Source of the DNA: Rhizobium sp. RCAM05350
Lineage (GTDB): Bacteria; Pseudomonadota; Alphaproteobacteria; Rhizobiales; Rhizobiaceae
Length of the DNA: 64,000 bases
Direction: 5' to 3'
NCBI GenBank assembly: GCA_024426085.1
Contig: CP087974.1
Location: forward strand, 2,604,001 to 2,668,000
Shown here: piece by piece, positions 19,952 through 30,573 of the stretch
Position numbering within the stretch: the stretch's first letter is position 1
Layout: every line of letters starts with the position of its first letter
Made by a program: the position numbers and the translations under genes
The notes under the pieces: generated by a model
What the model was told of the DNA's origin: nothing
Databases searched by the model: none
Seen by the model: the letters and a program-made list of their open reading frames with translations, nothing else

Positions 19952-20595
19952 ATGTCTCATCCGCTCACCCCTTTCGTTCCAGTCTGCGACGCCGTCGCCA
20001 CGCTGTTTTCACCGCATGTGGAAGCCGTTCTGCATGACCTTGAGACCGGCCTGATCTTCCATATCGCCAACGCTTTTTCGAGGCGCCGCCCGGGGGACAG
20101 TTCGCTCAACGAGGCTGGCTTGGTCTCAACGCTTGATGAAGACGTGATCGGTCCCTACGGTAAGTCCAACTGGGACGGCCGCAGGCTGAAAGCGATCACC
20201 TCCGTGCTGCGCGATGCCGCTGGTAAGCCGGTCGGACTCTTGTGCATCAACCACGATATCGAGGCCTTTGCTGGCATCTTCGATCAGCTGAAATCGATGA
20301 TGGATATCGCCGCTCCCATGCCGAAAACCACGGCGCTGATGGCGGAGGACTGGCGCGAGGCGGTCAACTCGGTGATCGGGGAGTTCCTCACAACCCACAG
20401 GACCAGCCTCGCAGGGCTCACCAGTACCGAGATGGACGGCCTTCTTGCGCTACTCGGAAACGCGGCGTCTTTGCCATCCGCAAGGCCGTTCCCTATGTCG
20501 CCGAGATCCTGAAGCTGTCGAGAGCGACGATCTACAACCGCCTTGGCGCGATCCGCCAGAAGCAGGACGCTGCCGTTCAAGGAGAGCCGCGATGA
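19952..20595 (+). CDS. YheO/DauR-like PAS-HTH transcriptional regulator (frameshifted)
   Basis: About 214 residues. The N-terminal PAS-like domain (AVATLFSPHVEAVLHDLETG, then VGLLCINHDIEAF) is typical of the YheO family. The C-terminal helix-turn-helix (KRGVFAIRKAVPYVAEILKL, then SRATIYNRL) is of the HTH_22 kind. The frame shifts near 20450. Relatives include the D-arginine-responsive DauR. The stop overlaps the aminotransferase start (ATGA), so it probably controls that gene in response to an amino-acid-like ligand. Confidence 0.85.
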
Positions 20596-21730
20596 CCAAG
20601 CCGATGCGCGATTTTGTGCTCGAAACCTTCATGTCCAAATGGGAATTCACCGCCAGATACAACATGACGGCCTCGGATGCCGAAAGCATGCGCCTGCCGG
20701 AACTGCTGGCCATGGCCAGCGACGAGGACCGCGCCGATTTCGAAAACCTCAGCCTCGGCTATACCGAGACATTTGGCGCTCGGTGCTCCGGCAGGAAATT
20801 GCGCGAACCTATGACACGGTTCAGCCGGAAAACCTGATCTGCTTTGCCGGCGCCGAGGAAGCGATCTATGTAGCGATGAAGGTGCTTTTGACATCGGACG
20901 ACCACGCCATCGTCATCACGCCCAACTATCAGGCCGCCGAAACCATTCCGCTCAGCATCTGTGCTGTTACCGGCGTGGCGCTCGATATCGACAACAATTG
21001 GGATCTCGACATCAGCCTTGTCGAGGCAGCACTCCGGCCGAATACCAAGCTGATCTCCGTCAACTTTCCCAATAACCCCACCGGCAAGATCCTGCCGCGC
21101 GCGACATTCGATGCGCTCGTTGACCTCTGCCGCAAGCATGGCGTCTGGCTGTTCAGCGATGAAGTCTACCGGCTGATCGAGAAGGACGAGGCGCTGCGCC
21201 TGCCGCAAGCTGTCGATGCCTATGAGCGCGGAATTTCGCTCAACGTCATGTCGAAGGCTTATGGACTTCCGGGGCTCCGGATTGGCTGGTTGGCCTGCAC
21301 GGACGGTGAGTTCCTCACACGCTGCGAGCGCTACAAGCACTTCCTGTCGATCTGCAATTCGGCGCCCTCAGAAGTTCTGGCCCGTATCGGTCTGAAGAAC
21401 CGCGACACGATTTTGGCACGGACACGCGCTATCGTTCGCAGCAATATCGCCGAGTGGAACACGTTTTTCGCGGAGTTTTCCCATCTGTTCGACTGGCGCG
21501 AGCCGGATGGCGGCTGTGTTGCCTTCATCCGCTATAAAGGACCGGAAGGCGTCGAGGAATTTGTGCGGCGCGCGGTCGAGGAGGCCGGTGTGTTTTTCCT
21601 GCCGTCGAGCGTCTATCACTCGGAGCTCACGCCTGTACCGCAGAATTGCCTGCGCGTCGGCTTCGGCCGGCTGCATATGCCGGAGGGCATTGCGGTTCTG
21701 CGCAATTGGCTGAACCGCAACAGCCTTTAG
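20592..21730 (+). CDS. class I/II PLP-dependent aminotransferase (frameshifted)
   Basis: About 379 residues of fold-type I. Seen are FPNNPTGKILP, the PLP phenol-binding block LFSDEVYRLIE, the Schiff-base lysine in NVMSKAYGLPGLRIGW, and the substrate-carboxylate arginine in CLRVGFGR. The frame shifts near 20778. The substrate cannot be read from sequence. Coupling to a YheO/DauR-like regulator suggests metabolism of an unusual or D-amino acid, which is inference. Confidence 0.88.
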
Positions 21731-21740
21731 ATCGAGCCGG

Positions 21741-22436
21741 CTAAATGTCGGCTTCGCGCAGGCGGTAGCCGACGCCGGTTTCGGTGGTGATATATTGCGG
21801 CTGGTCGGGGGTCAGCTCGATCTTCTGGCGAAGCTGGCGCACATAGACGCGCAGATACTGCACGTCGTCGGCATTGCCCCAGACCTCCTTCAGCAGAAAT
21901 TTGTGCGTCAGCACCTTGCCGGCGTGTTGCACGAGGATGCGCAGGATATCGTATTCCTTCGGCGACAATTTGACCTCGCGGCCATCGACCTTGACGATGC
22001 GCTTGACCAGATCGACCGACAGGCCGCCGGTCTGGAACAGCGGCTTTTCACCCTGCTGCTGCAGCCGGTGGCGCAGCGCGACGCGGATGCGCGCCACCAG
22101 TTCGTTCATGCCGAAGGGCTTGGTCACGTAGTCGTCGGCACCGAGTTCCAGCGCCTTGACGATCCCCGCCTCGTCGGTGCGGCTCGACAGGATCACGATC
22201 GGCAGCGTCAAGCCCTCCTCGCGCCAGCCGCGCAGCAGATCGTGGCCGAGCATATCCGGCAGGCCAAGATCGAGCAGGATCAAATCCGGCTGCTCGGCCT
22301 TGACGCTCTCGCGTGCCGCCTTGCCGTTGCCGGCCTCGCTGACGTCATAGTCCTGCGTTGCCAGGCCGACCCGCAACAGCCGGCGGATGGGCGGTTCGTC
22401 ATCGACCACCAGGATCTTCACCGCTGAAAGCGTCAT
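21741..22436 (-). CDS. kdpE: KdpE response regulator
   Basis: Intact 231-residue OmpR-class regulator with an N-terminal receiver (acidic pair in VVDDEPPIRR, phosphoacceptor Asp in DLILLDLGLPDM, Lys in VTKPFGMNEL) and a C-terminal winged helix (LSPKEYDILRILVQHAGKV). It activates kdpFABC on K+ limitation or salt stress. The start overlaps the kdpD stop (ATGA). Confidence 0.95.
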   Translation of the reverse strand: MTLSAVKILVVDDEPPIRRLLRVGLATQDYDVSEAGNGKAARESVKAEQPDLILLDLGLPDMLGHDLLRGWREEGLTLPIVILSSRTDEAGIVKALELGADDYVTKPFGMNELVARIRVALRHRLQQQGEKPLFQTGGLSVDLVKRIVKVDGREVKLSPKEYDILRILVQHAGKVLTHKFLLKEVWGNADDVQYLRVYVRQLRQKIELTPDQPQYITTETGVGYRLREADI

Positions 22437-25162
22437 TTCATGTCCTTCAGATTGGGGGCATTCGGCAGCAGAGGCAGACTGATGGTAAAGACCGCACCGG
22501 AATGGTCGGTGCGGTTTTCCGCAGCGATGGTGCCGCCCATCGCCTCGACGAAACCCCGGCAGATGGAAAGGCCAAGCCCGGTCCCCGCCCGGACGTGATC
22601 ACCCTTGCGCACCCTGTAGAACGTATCGAAGACACGCTCCAGATCGCCCTGTGGAATACCCGGTCCTTCGTCGGCAATCTTGATCAGGACCCGCTCGCCA
22701 TTGCTTTCGGCCCGAACGCGGATGGTCGATCCTTCCGGTGCATACTTGGCGGCGTTGTCGAGCAGGTTAAACAGCACCTGTTCGAACAGAACCGGGTCGA
22801 CGCGGACCATCGGCAGATCACCGGGAACGTCAACATCCACAGTATGATCGGCCAAAATCTTGCGCGCCCTGCGGAGCGCACTGCCGACGATATCGCCGGT
22901 ATAGTGAAAGGCCGCGTTCGGCTCCATGGCACCGGATCGATCCGGGTCATGTCGAGCAGATTGGCGATGAACCGGTTCAACCGCTCGGATTCGTCCGTCA
23001 CCGTGGTCAGGAGTTCGACTCGGTCTTCTTCCGGCATGGCTGATTGATAGTCACGCAGCGTACCGGCAGCACCCATGATAGCGGCAAGCGGCGTCTTCAG
23101 ATCGTGTGAAATCGACGTCAGCAGAGCTGAGCGCAAACGGCCGGCTTCCTCGACCAGCCGCGCATTGTCGACATCGGCCACAAGCTGAACGCGCTCGATG
23201 GCAAGTGCGGCCTGATCGGCAAGCGCATCAAGCAGGCGCTGCTGTTCCGGGCTGAGCAACGGCCCCTGCCGGTCGTTGTCCAGACCAATGACGCCGACGG
23301 CGGCGCGGCCGGTGCGCAGCGGCACGTAAAGACGCTTGGCACCCGGCAGTGTATCGGCGCCGCGGCCGGCGGCACGGTTGTGCTCCCAGGCCCAGCGGGC
23401 GGCGGCAATATCGGCATCGTCAAGCGTATCATCCGGTGGATAGCCGGCTTTGACCTGCGATCGTTCCATCTTCCGGCAGAAGCAGCACCACGCGCACTTT
23501 CAACATGGAGGCAAGCTGGAACGCCGTCGCCCAAAGCACGTCGTCCAGCGTGCCGGTACCGGCCAGTTTCTTGCTGAACAGATAGAGGTCTTCGGTGGTG
23601 CGCGCCTGCAGACGAGCGGCGGCGGCCTGCCGCTGGACACTGGCGGTCAAATTGCTGGCGATAATCGCCACTACGAAGAAAAAGCCGAATGCAACGACGC
23701 TTTCCGGATCGCTGATGACGAGCGTATAGAGCGGTTGCAGGAAGAAAAAATTCAGGGTCAGTGCGCTGGCGACGCTGGCATAGAGAGCCGGCTTCAATCC
23801 TTCGGTTACTGCTGAAGCGAGCACCGCCATCAGAAAGACGAGCGCGATATTGCGCACGTCGAGCGACTGATCGAGCAAGATGCCGACCCCCAGCGCGCAG
23901 CTGACATAGAACGTCGCAAGGATGTAAGGCCTGATTTTGAACTGGGCAGGTATCGGTGCAGTCTTGATACCCGTTGCAGCGGCCTCCCCTTCCCGGTCAT
24001 CGCCGGCGATGACGTGGACGCTGATATTTCCCGCATTTCGGATGACACGGCTCGTCACCGAGCCATGCAACCACTCGCGCCATCCGGATGTTTTCGGCGT
24101 ACCGGTAATAATGTGGGTAACGTTGCTGGATGCGGCAACGCGGACGATCTCCTCGGCCTCGTCGGAGCCCGGCCTGGTTAGTGCTTCGGCGCCCAGCCGC
24201 TCGGCCAGCCGCAGCGTCGCGGCAATACGGTCCCGCGCAGGCTCGGACAAGTGCACCGATCGCGCCGTTTCAACATGCAGCGCCACCAAAGGCGCGCGCA
24301 GCCGATCGGCCAGACGGGCCGCATAGCGCACAAGCGAGGCACTGCGCGGCTGGTCGTCGACACAAACCAGCACCCGCTCCCCGGCTGCCCAGGGACCGGA
24401 GATGGCATGGGCCTGCATATGCGTGAGCAGTTGATCATCGACCCGTTGCGCAGTCTGGCGCAGTGCAAGTTCGCGCAGCGCCGTCAGGTTTCCCGGTGAA
24501 AAATAGTTTTCCAGCGCCCGCTGGGCTGTCTTCGGGATATAGACCTTGCCATCATGCAGACGCTTGATCGGATCTTCCGGCGTCAGATCGATGATCTCGA
24601 TATCGTCTGCCCGGTCGATGATCGAATCCGGAACTGTTTCCCTGCACGCGGATACGGGTGATCTGGGCGACGACGTCGTTGAGGCTTTCGACATGCTGGA
24701 TGTTCAGCGTCGAATAGACATCGATGCCGCGCGACAGCAGTTCCTGCACATCCATATAGCGTTTCGGATGCCGGCTACCGGGTGCATTGGTGTGGGCCAG
24801 TTCATCGACAAGAACAAGGCCAGGGCGCCGGGCGAGAATGGCATCGATATCCATTTCCTCAAGCTGGCGGCCCTTGTATTCGATCGAGGTGCGGGCAATG
24901 ACTTCAAAACCGTCGGCCAGGGCTTGGGTCTCTTTGCGGCCATGCGTTTCGACCACGCCGATGACAACATCGACGCCATCGGCCTTTTGGCATGGCCGGA
25001 GGTCAGCATCTCGTAGGTCTTGCCGACACCGGGTGCTGCACCCAGAAAGATTTTCAGGCGGCCGCGCGTTTCCTGCTCCGCACGCTGCAACAGCGCGTCG
25101 GGAGACGGTCTTCCATCCATATCGCGGACATCATCACGCATGCGCGCACTGTCTTTCTTCAT
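22433..25162 (-). CDS. kdpD: KdpD sensor histidine kinase (four frameshifts)
   Basis: Membrane K+/turgor sensor of about 909 residues. In order it has the KdpD domain with Walker-like GAAPGVGKTYEML, DELAHTNAPGSRHPKRYMDV, a UspA-like domain (VLVCVDDQPRS), four close transmembrane helices (around RPYILATFYVSCALGVGILL), a GAF domain, the HisKA box SISHDLKTPLAAIMG, and an HATPase domain (LLDNAAKYAP, DEGPGIP, GTGLGLSI). Frame breaks lie near 24985, 24640, 23470 and 22935, all inside conserved sequence. The start is uncertain, since no good ribosome-binding site precedes 25162 and a later Met in MRDDVRDMDG is possible. Confidence 0.92.
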
Positions 25163-25253
25163 CAATGCCGAAAAGCGGCAGGATGCCGCTTCAGACCATA
25201 CCGGACAAGTCCTGAAAGCCGAGGCGATTCAGGACCATCAATCACATCACTGC

Positions 25254-25287
25254 CGGCATCGCGCCTGCTTTTCGAAGCGCGATGCCG
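25254..25287. repeat. 11-bp stem hairpin between kdpC and kdpD
   Basis: CGGCATCGCGC (25254-25264) and its perfect complement GCGCGATGCCG (25277-25287) enclose a 12-base loop, just past the kdpC stop. No U-run follows. It may set the ratio of transporter to sensor mRNA rather than terminate fully. Confidence 0.5.
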
Positions 25288-25300
25288 TAGTCGATCAAGG

Positions 25301-25864
25301 CTAGACAGCTTTATCAAGCGCCATGTTCAGCGCCAAGACGTTGACCGCCGGTTCACCGAAAACGCCGAGCTCACGTGCCTCGACGGCCTGATCGACGAGC
25401 GCGCGAACCTTGCCCTCATCCATGCCGCGGGCCTTGGCAACGCGCGCCACTTGGAAATAGGCGGCTTCCGGCGTGATATGCGGATCGAGACCGCTGCCCG
25501 AGGCCGTGACCAGATCCATCGGCACAGCAGCACCGGGGTTGGCAACCTTGAGGGCTTCCGCTTCCGCCTTGATCCGATCCAGCAGTTTTTGATTGGTCGG
25601 GCCGAGGTTGGAGCCGCTGGACGAGGCGGCATTGTAGCCATCACCGGCTGCCGACGGGCGGCCGTGGAAGTAAGTATCGCCGGTAAAGACCTGGCCGATC
25701 AGGGCGGAACCGACAACGATTCCGTCTTTCTCGACAAGGCTGCCGTTGGCCTGATGCGGGAACAGCGCCTGGGCGATGCTCGTCATGCCGAGCGGATAGG
25801 CAAGGCCGGTAATGATGGTGATTGCAACGATCATGACCAGCGCGGGTCGCAATTGTTTCAGCAT
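25301..25864 (-). CDS. kdpC: KdpC, K+-transporting ATPase subunit C
   Basis: Intact 187-residue protein with one N-terminal membrane helix ([20 protein letters not shown]) and a periplasmic domain with the conserved [10 protein letters not shown] and SGSNLGPTN blocks and DPHITPEAA. It stabilises the KdpFABC complex. It follows kdpB by 26 bases. Confidence 0.96.
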   Translation of the reverse strand: MLKQLRPALVMIVAITIITGLAYPLGMTSIAQALFPHQANGSLVEKDGIVVGSALIGQVFTGDTYFHGRPSAAGDGYNAASSSGSNLGPTNQKLLDRIKAEAEALKVANPGAAVPMDLVTASGSGLDPHITPEAAYFQVARVAKARGMDEGKVRALVDQAVEARELGVFGEPAVNVLALNMALDKAV

Positions 25865-25890
25865 TGGAATCTTCCTTTAAACGAGGCCTT

Positions 25891-27949
25891 TTACACAAGA
25901 CCAAGGGCAGTGATGGCCATATCGATGGCCTTGATGCCGATGAACGGCACGATGACGCCGCCGAGGCCATAGATCAGCAGGTTGCGCGACAAGAGAGCAC
26001 CGGCGCCGACGGCGCGGTAGGTGACGCCCTTCAGCGACAGCGGGATCAGCGCGACGATGACTAGCGCGTTGAAGATGATCGCCGACAGGATGGCGCTTTG
26101 CGGCGAGGCAAGGCCCATGATGTTCAGCGCCGAGAGCTGCGGATAGAAGGCCAAGAACATCGCCGGGATGATGGCGAAATACTTGGCGATGTCGTTGGCG
26201 ATCGAGAATGTCGTCAGCGCGCCGCGTGTCATCAAGAGCTGCTTGCCGATCTCGACGATCTCGATCAACTTGGTCGGGTCCGAATCCAGATCGACCATGT
26301 TGCCGGCTTCGCGGGCCGCGACCGTGCCGGTGTTCATCGCCACGCCGACATCGGCCTGGGCGAGCGCCGGGGCATCGTTGGTGCCGTCGCCGCACATGGC
26401 GACGAGCTTGCCCTTGGCCTGCTCCTCGCGGATCAGCGACAGCTTGTTTTCCGGCGTTGCCTGGGCCAGGAAATCATCGACCCCGGCTTCGGCCGCAATC
26501 GCGGCTGCCGTCATCGGGTTGTCGCCGGTGATCATCACCGTGCGGATACCCATGCGGCGCAGTTCGGCGAAACGTTCGCGGATGCCGCCCTTGACGATAT
26601 CCTTCAGGTGAACGACGCCCATCAGGCGACCGTCCCGCACGACGGCAAGCGGCGTGCCGCCGGACTTGGCAATTTCGTCGGCAATCGCCTGGATTTCGCG
26701 CACTGTATCCGGACGCGCTGCCGTGTTCTGGCTGGCAACGTAGCTCAAGACAGCATCGACGGCGCCCTTGCGGATCGACGAACCCTCGATATCGACGCCG
26801 CTCATGCGGCTCTGCGCCGTAAAGGGCACGAAGGTCGCATGCAGCTGCGCCATATCGCGGGCGCGGATGCCGTATTTCTCCTTGGCCAACACGACGATGG
26901 AGCGGCCTTCCGGCGTTTCATCGGCAAGCGACGCCAGCTGCGCTGCATCGGCAAGGTCCTGCTGCGACACGCCGGAGACCGGGCGAAGCTCGGTGGCCTG
27001 GCGGTTGCCGAGCGTGATCGTGCCCGTCTTGTCGAGCAGCAACGTATCGATGTCGCCGGCAGCCTCGACGGCGCGGCCGGACATTGCCAGCACGTTGAAA
27101 CGCACCAGACGGTCCATGCCGGCAATGCCGATGGCGGAAAGAAGCGCGCCGATCGTGGTCGGGATCAACGTCACGAACAGGGCCACAAGCACGATCACCG
27201 GAATGGAGCCACCGGCATAGGTGGCAAAGCTCGGGATCGTTGCAACGGCCAGCACGAAGATCAGCGTCATGCCGGCAAGAAGGATGTTGAGGGCGATCTC
27301 GTTCGGCGTCTTCTGGCGTTCGGCACCTTCGACCAGCGAAATCATCCGGTCGATAAAGGTGGAGCCAGCGGCGGCGCTGATGCGCACGCGGATCCAGTCC
27401 GACAGGACCTGCGTGCCGCCGGTGACGGCCGAGCGGTCGCCACCGGATTCACGGATGACGGGCGCCGATTCACCGGTGATCGCCGCCTCGTTGACGGACG
27501 CAACGCCTTCGATGACTTCCCCATCCGACGGGATGATCTCGCCGGCTTCAACGAGTACGATGTCGCCGACCTTGAGGCTGGTGCCGGAGACGATCTTGAA
27601 GTTCTTCAGATCCGTTCCTGTCAGGAGCTTAGCCTGGGTTTCGGTGCGGGTCTTGCGCAGCGACTCGGCCTGCGCCTTGCCGCGGCCTTCAGCAACCGCT
27701 TCGGCAGAAATTGGCAAACAGGACCGTGAACCACAGCCAGATATTGAGCTGCAGCGAAAAGCCGAGATCGCCGCCGCCGGTCACGAGATCGCGCAGGAAC
27801 AGAACGGTGGTCAGCGTCGAGACAACGGCGACGACGAACATCACCGGGTTCCTGGCCAGCGTGCGCGGATCGAGCTTGACGAAAGCCGAGCCGATCGCCG
27901 GAATGAGGATGCGAGAGTCCATAAGGCTCGCAGATTTGGACTGGCTCAT
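25891..27949 (-). CDS. kdpB: KdpB, P-type ATPase subunit (frameshifted)
   Basis: Catalytic subunit of about 685 residues. Visible are the phosphorylated Asp in [13 protein letters not shown], the TGES actuator loop ([11 protein letters not shown]), the hinge motif [16 protein letters not shown], and the nucleotide domain KGAVDAV. The frame shifts once, near 27708, between [11 protein letters not shown] and [14 protein letters not shown] 55-residue membrane-protein gene lies directly upstream, between kdpA and kdpB. Confidence 0.95.
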
Positions 27950-27994
27950 AAGAGAACTCCAGTTTCTTTTGTGTGTGACATCACGGCGACCGCG

Positions 27995-28162
27995 TCAGCC
28001 GTGGAACAATTCGGTAAAAGCATGGGCAAGACCGCCAACCACCAGCAGGACCAGCAGAAAAGCGATGATGACGCTGGTTGCCTGCAGGGCAGCCGCTCGC
28101 GGCGGATCACCGTCGCGAGGGTTGAGGAGCTTTCTGAACTTCTGCTGGAACAAGCGTTTCAT
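27995..28162 (-). CDS. small single-helix membrane protein between kdpA and kdpB
   Basis: An ORF of 55 residues begins MKRLFQQKFRKLLNPRDG, continues with a single hydrophobic helix (ATSVIIAFLLVLLVVGGLAH) and ends FTELFHG. Its start is eight bases past the kdpA stop, and kdpB begins 45 bases after its end, so it sits squarely inside the operon. The basic N-terminus predicts a cytoplasmic N-terminus. I know no named Kdp subunit at this position. It could be an accessory or regulatory small subunit. Confidence 0.75.
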   Translation of the reverse strand: MKRLFQQKFRKLLNPRDGDPPRAAALQATSVIIAFLLVLLVVGGLAHAFTELFHG

Positions 28163-28170
28163 GCCGACAC

Positions 28171-29871
28171 CTAGAAGGTTTGACCTGATATCATCGCCAG
28201 GTGCTCGACGATCGGCCCGAGCGCCAGCGCCGGGAAGAAGGTCAGTCCGCCGACGATCAGGATGACGCCGCAGAGCAGGCCGACGAATAGCGGGCCGTGG
28301 GTCGGGAAGGTACCGGCCGAGGCGGGCACCGTCTTCTTCATCACCAGCGAGCCTGCGATGGCCAGCGCCGGGATGATCACCAGGAAGCGGCCCATCAGCA
28401 TGGCGATGCCAAGCGTGATGTTATACCAGGGCGTATTGCCGGTGAGCCCGCCGAAGGCCGAGCCGTTGTTGGCGGCAGCCGAGGTATAGGCATAGAGGAT
28501 TTCCGAGAAACCATGCGGTCCCGGATTTCCGATTGAAGCCACCCCGGTCGGCAACAGCACAGCAATTGCGGTGAAGCCGAGCATTGCCATCGGCAGGATG
28601 AGGATGGCGAGAACGGCCATCTTGACCTCCTTCGCCTCGATCTTCTTGCCAAGATATTCCGGCGTGCGGCCGACCATCAGGCCGGCGACGAAGACCGTCA
28701 GGACGACGAACATCAGGATACCGTAGAAACCTGCACCGACGCCGCCGACGATGACTTCACCCAGTTCCATGTTGATCAGCGGGATAAGGCCGCCGAGCGC
28801 CGTGAACGAGCCGTGCATGGCATTGACCGCGCCGCAGGAAGCGGCCGTTGTGACAACTGCGAACAGCGACGACAGGACGATGCCGAAGCGAACTTCCTTG
28901 CCTTCCATGTTGCCACCGTCGAGGCCCATCGCATGAACCAGCGGATTACCCGCGGCTTCGGCCCAGTAGGTCACCGTCACGCCGGCAAGGAAGAGGATGC
29001 CCATCGTCGCGAAGATCGCCCAGCCCTGGCGCTGGTTTCCGACCATGCGGCCGAAGACGTTGGTGAAACCGGCGCCGATGGCAAAGATCGCCACCATCTG
29101 GATCAGGTTGGAGATCGCATCCGGATTTTCAAACGGATGGGCGGAATTGACGTTGAAGAAACCGCCACCATTGGTGCCGAGCATCTTGATTGCCAGCTGG
29201 GACGCGACCGGGCCGAGTGCGATGGTCTGCTGCGCACCTTCGATCGTCGTTGCCGTGACATAAGCACCGAGCGTCTGCGGCACACCGAGATAGACGAACG
29301 CTACCGTCAGCAGGATGCAGATCGGCAGGAGGATGTAGAGCGTGGCGCGGGTCATATCGACCCAGAAATTGCCGATCGACTTGCCGGAAGCGCGCGCAAA
29401 ACCGCGGATCAGCGATGGCGATGGCCATGCCGGTTGCCGCTGAGGCGAAATTCTGCACGGTCAGGCCTGGCCATCTGCACGAGGTAGGACATCGTGCTTT
29501 CGCCGCCGTAATTCTGCCAGTTGGTGTTGGTCACGAAGCTGGTGGCGGTGTTGAAGGACAGTTCGGGGCCGACCGCGGTCATGCCCGCTGGGTTGAAGGG
29601 CAAGGTGCCCTGAAATCGCTGCAAGGCGTAGAGAACAGCAAAGCCCGCGAGATTGAACAGGAGCAGCGCGAACACATAGCTCGTCCAGTGCTGCTCTTCC
29701 TTCTCGCTGGTGCCGGAAAGCCTGTAAAGGCCGCGCTCGATCGGCACGAAGAGAGGTGACAGCGGGGTGCGCTCACCGCTGAAGACGCGTCATATAGGCG
29801 CCGAGCGGCTTGATGAGCAAAATGACGATCCCGCAGAAGATTAGGATCTGGATCCATCCGTTGAGTGTCAT
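28171..29871 (-). CDS. kdpA: KdpA, potassium channel-like subunit (frameshifted)
   Basis: About 567 residues, K+-translocating subunit. The N-terminus [19 protein letters not shown] and the selectivity-filter-like blocks ([43 protein letters not shown]) are all recognisable. Frame breaks occur near 29787, 29460 and 29412. It starts 27 bases after the kdpF stop and is followed closely by the small membrane-protein gene. Confidence 0.94.
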
Positions 29872-29898
29872 GGCAATAACTTTCCGAACCTGGCGTTG

Positions 29899-29988
29899 TC
29901 AGAAACGCTCAGGGCGAATGAGGGCGTAGGTCAGATAGGCGAGGAGAAACACGGTCACGCCGGCTCCGAGCACATAATCGACAAGCAT
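29899..29988 (-). CDS. kdpF: KdpF small subunit
   Basis: A 29-residue single-helix protein, MLVDYVLGAGVTVFLLAYLT followed by YALIRPERF. The YALIRPERF ending is the hallmark of KdpF. It stabilises the Kdp complex in the membrane. Confidence 0.92.
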   Translation of the reverse strand: MLVDYVLGAGVTVFLLAYLTYALIRPERF

Positions 29989-30006
29989 TTCTCTTAATCC
30001 TTCGAA

Positions 30007-30090
30007 TTAGAGACGGTCGCAGGCCCTTGTATAGGCAAGCGACAGCGCGAAAAACAAAACGCCGATACCGATCAAGACAATATCCATCAT
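30007..30090 (-). CDS. 27-residue membrane peptide upstream of kdpF
   Basis: MMDIVLIGIGVLFFALSLAY, then TRACDRL, is a single hydrophobic helix with a positively charged tail. A strong ribosome-binding site (AAGGAG, nine bases before the ATG at 30090) argues that it is translated. Similar unnamed mini-proteins precede kdpF in some other bacteria. The function is unknown, and its place as first gene of the kdp mRNA could make it a leader peptide or an extra subunit. Confidence 0.75.
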   Translation of the reverse strand: MMDIVLIGIGVLFFALSLAYTRACDRL

Positions 30091-30573
30091 CGATCCAGGC
30101 TCCTTTTGTTGAATTTCATCTTTCCCTCCTCTTCAAAGGAGGGAGGTGACGTGAAAGAGGCCCCGTCCGATCATGCTCGTCGCAAGATCCGGGGCCTGAA
30201 TTCCACGCTGAATATGCCGCCGAACCGCATTAGCGTTCGAGACGGGCCGCCAGGGAGAGATATAAAAATCCCATAGGAATTTTTGCGCGTTTGACGACCG
30301 CGGCCGAACCTGACGATGGAAGCCATATCAGGACGGTGATTGTCGCGGTTTGTCAGAGCTCTGGGTGTCTCTTTGAATAGTTCGCACTGCACAGACGTCT
30401 TCCAAAAGCTGCAACCGAACTTTCTCCATGTATCATCAGGAACACTCGCCAGTGTTGTATTGTGTTTCTCTATTCATACACTGCGTCCGCAAAGCAACGC
30501 GGGCTTGCATGTCTGGCTTGACTTTTGGTGTGGTCAAATTCAGTGATCACCTGTGCATTGTTGGGGAAACTGC
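30091..30573. other. divergent intergenic region between the kdp operon and the FecR-barrel gene
   Basis: No convincing gene is present. It should hold the kdp promoter and KdpE site (minus strand) and the promoter of the FecR gene (plus strand). It contains two hairpins in the kdp leader direction: TCCCTCCT/AGGAGGGA at 30123-30144, and AGGCCCCG/CGGGGCCT at 30158-30197 with a 24-base loop. An inverted TTGAC-N10-GTCAA at 30518-30537 lies 36 bases before the FecR start. Confidence 0.5.

Noticed and set aside
26098..27729. A 543-codon open frame on the plus strand.
   Set aside because: It lies wholly antisense to kdpB and has shadow-frame composition.
30171..30392. A 73-codon minus-strand gene upstream of kdp.
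   Set aside because: No ribosome-binding site, no family resemblance and an irregular composition. The region is better explained as promoter and leader DNA.
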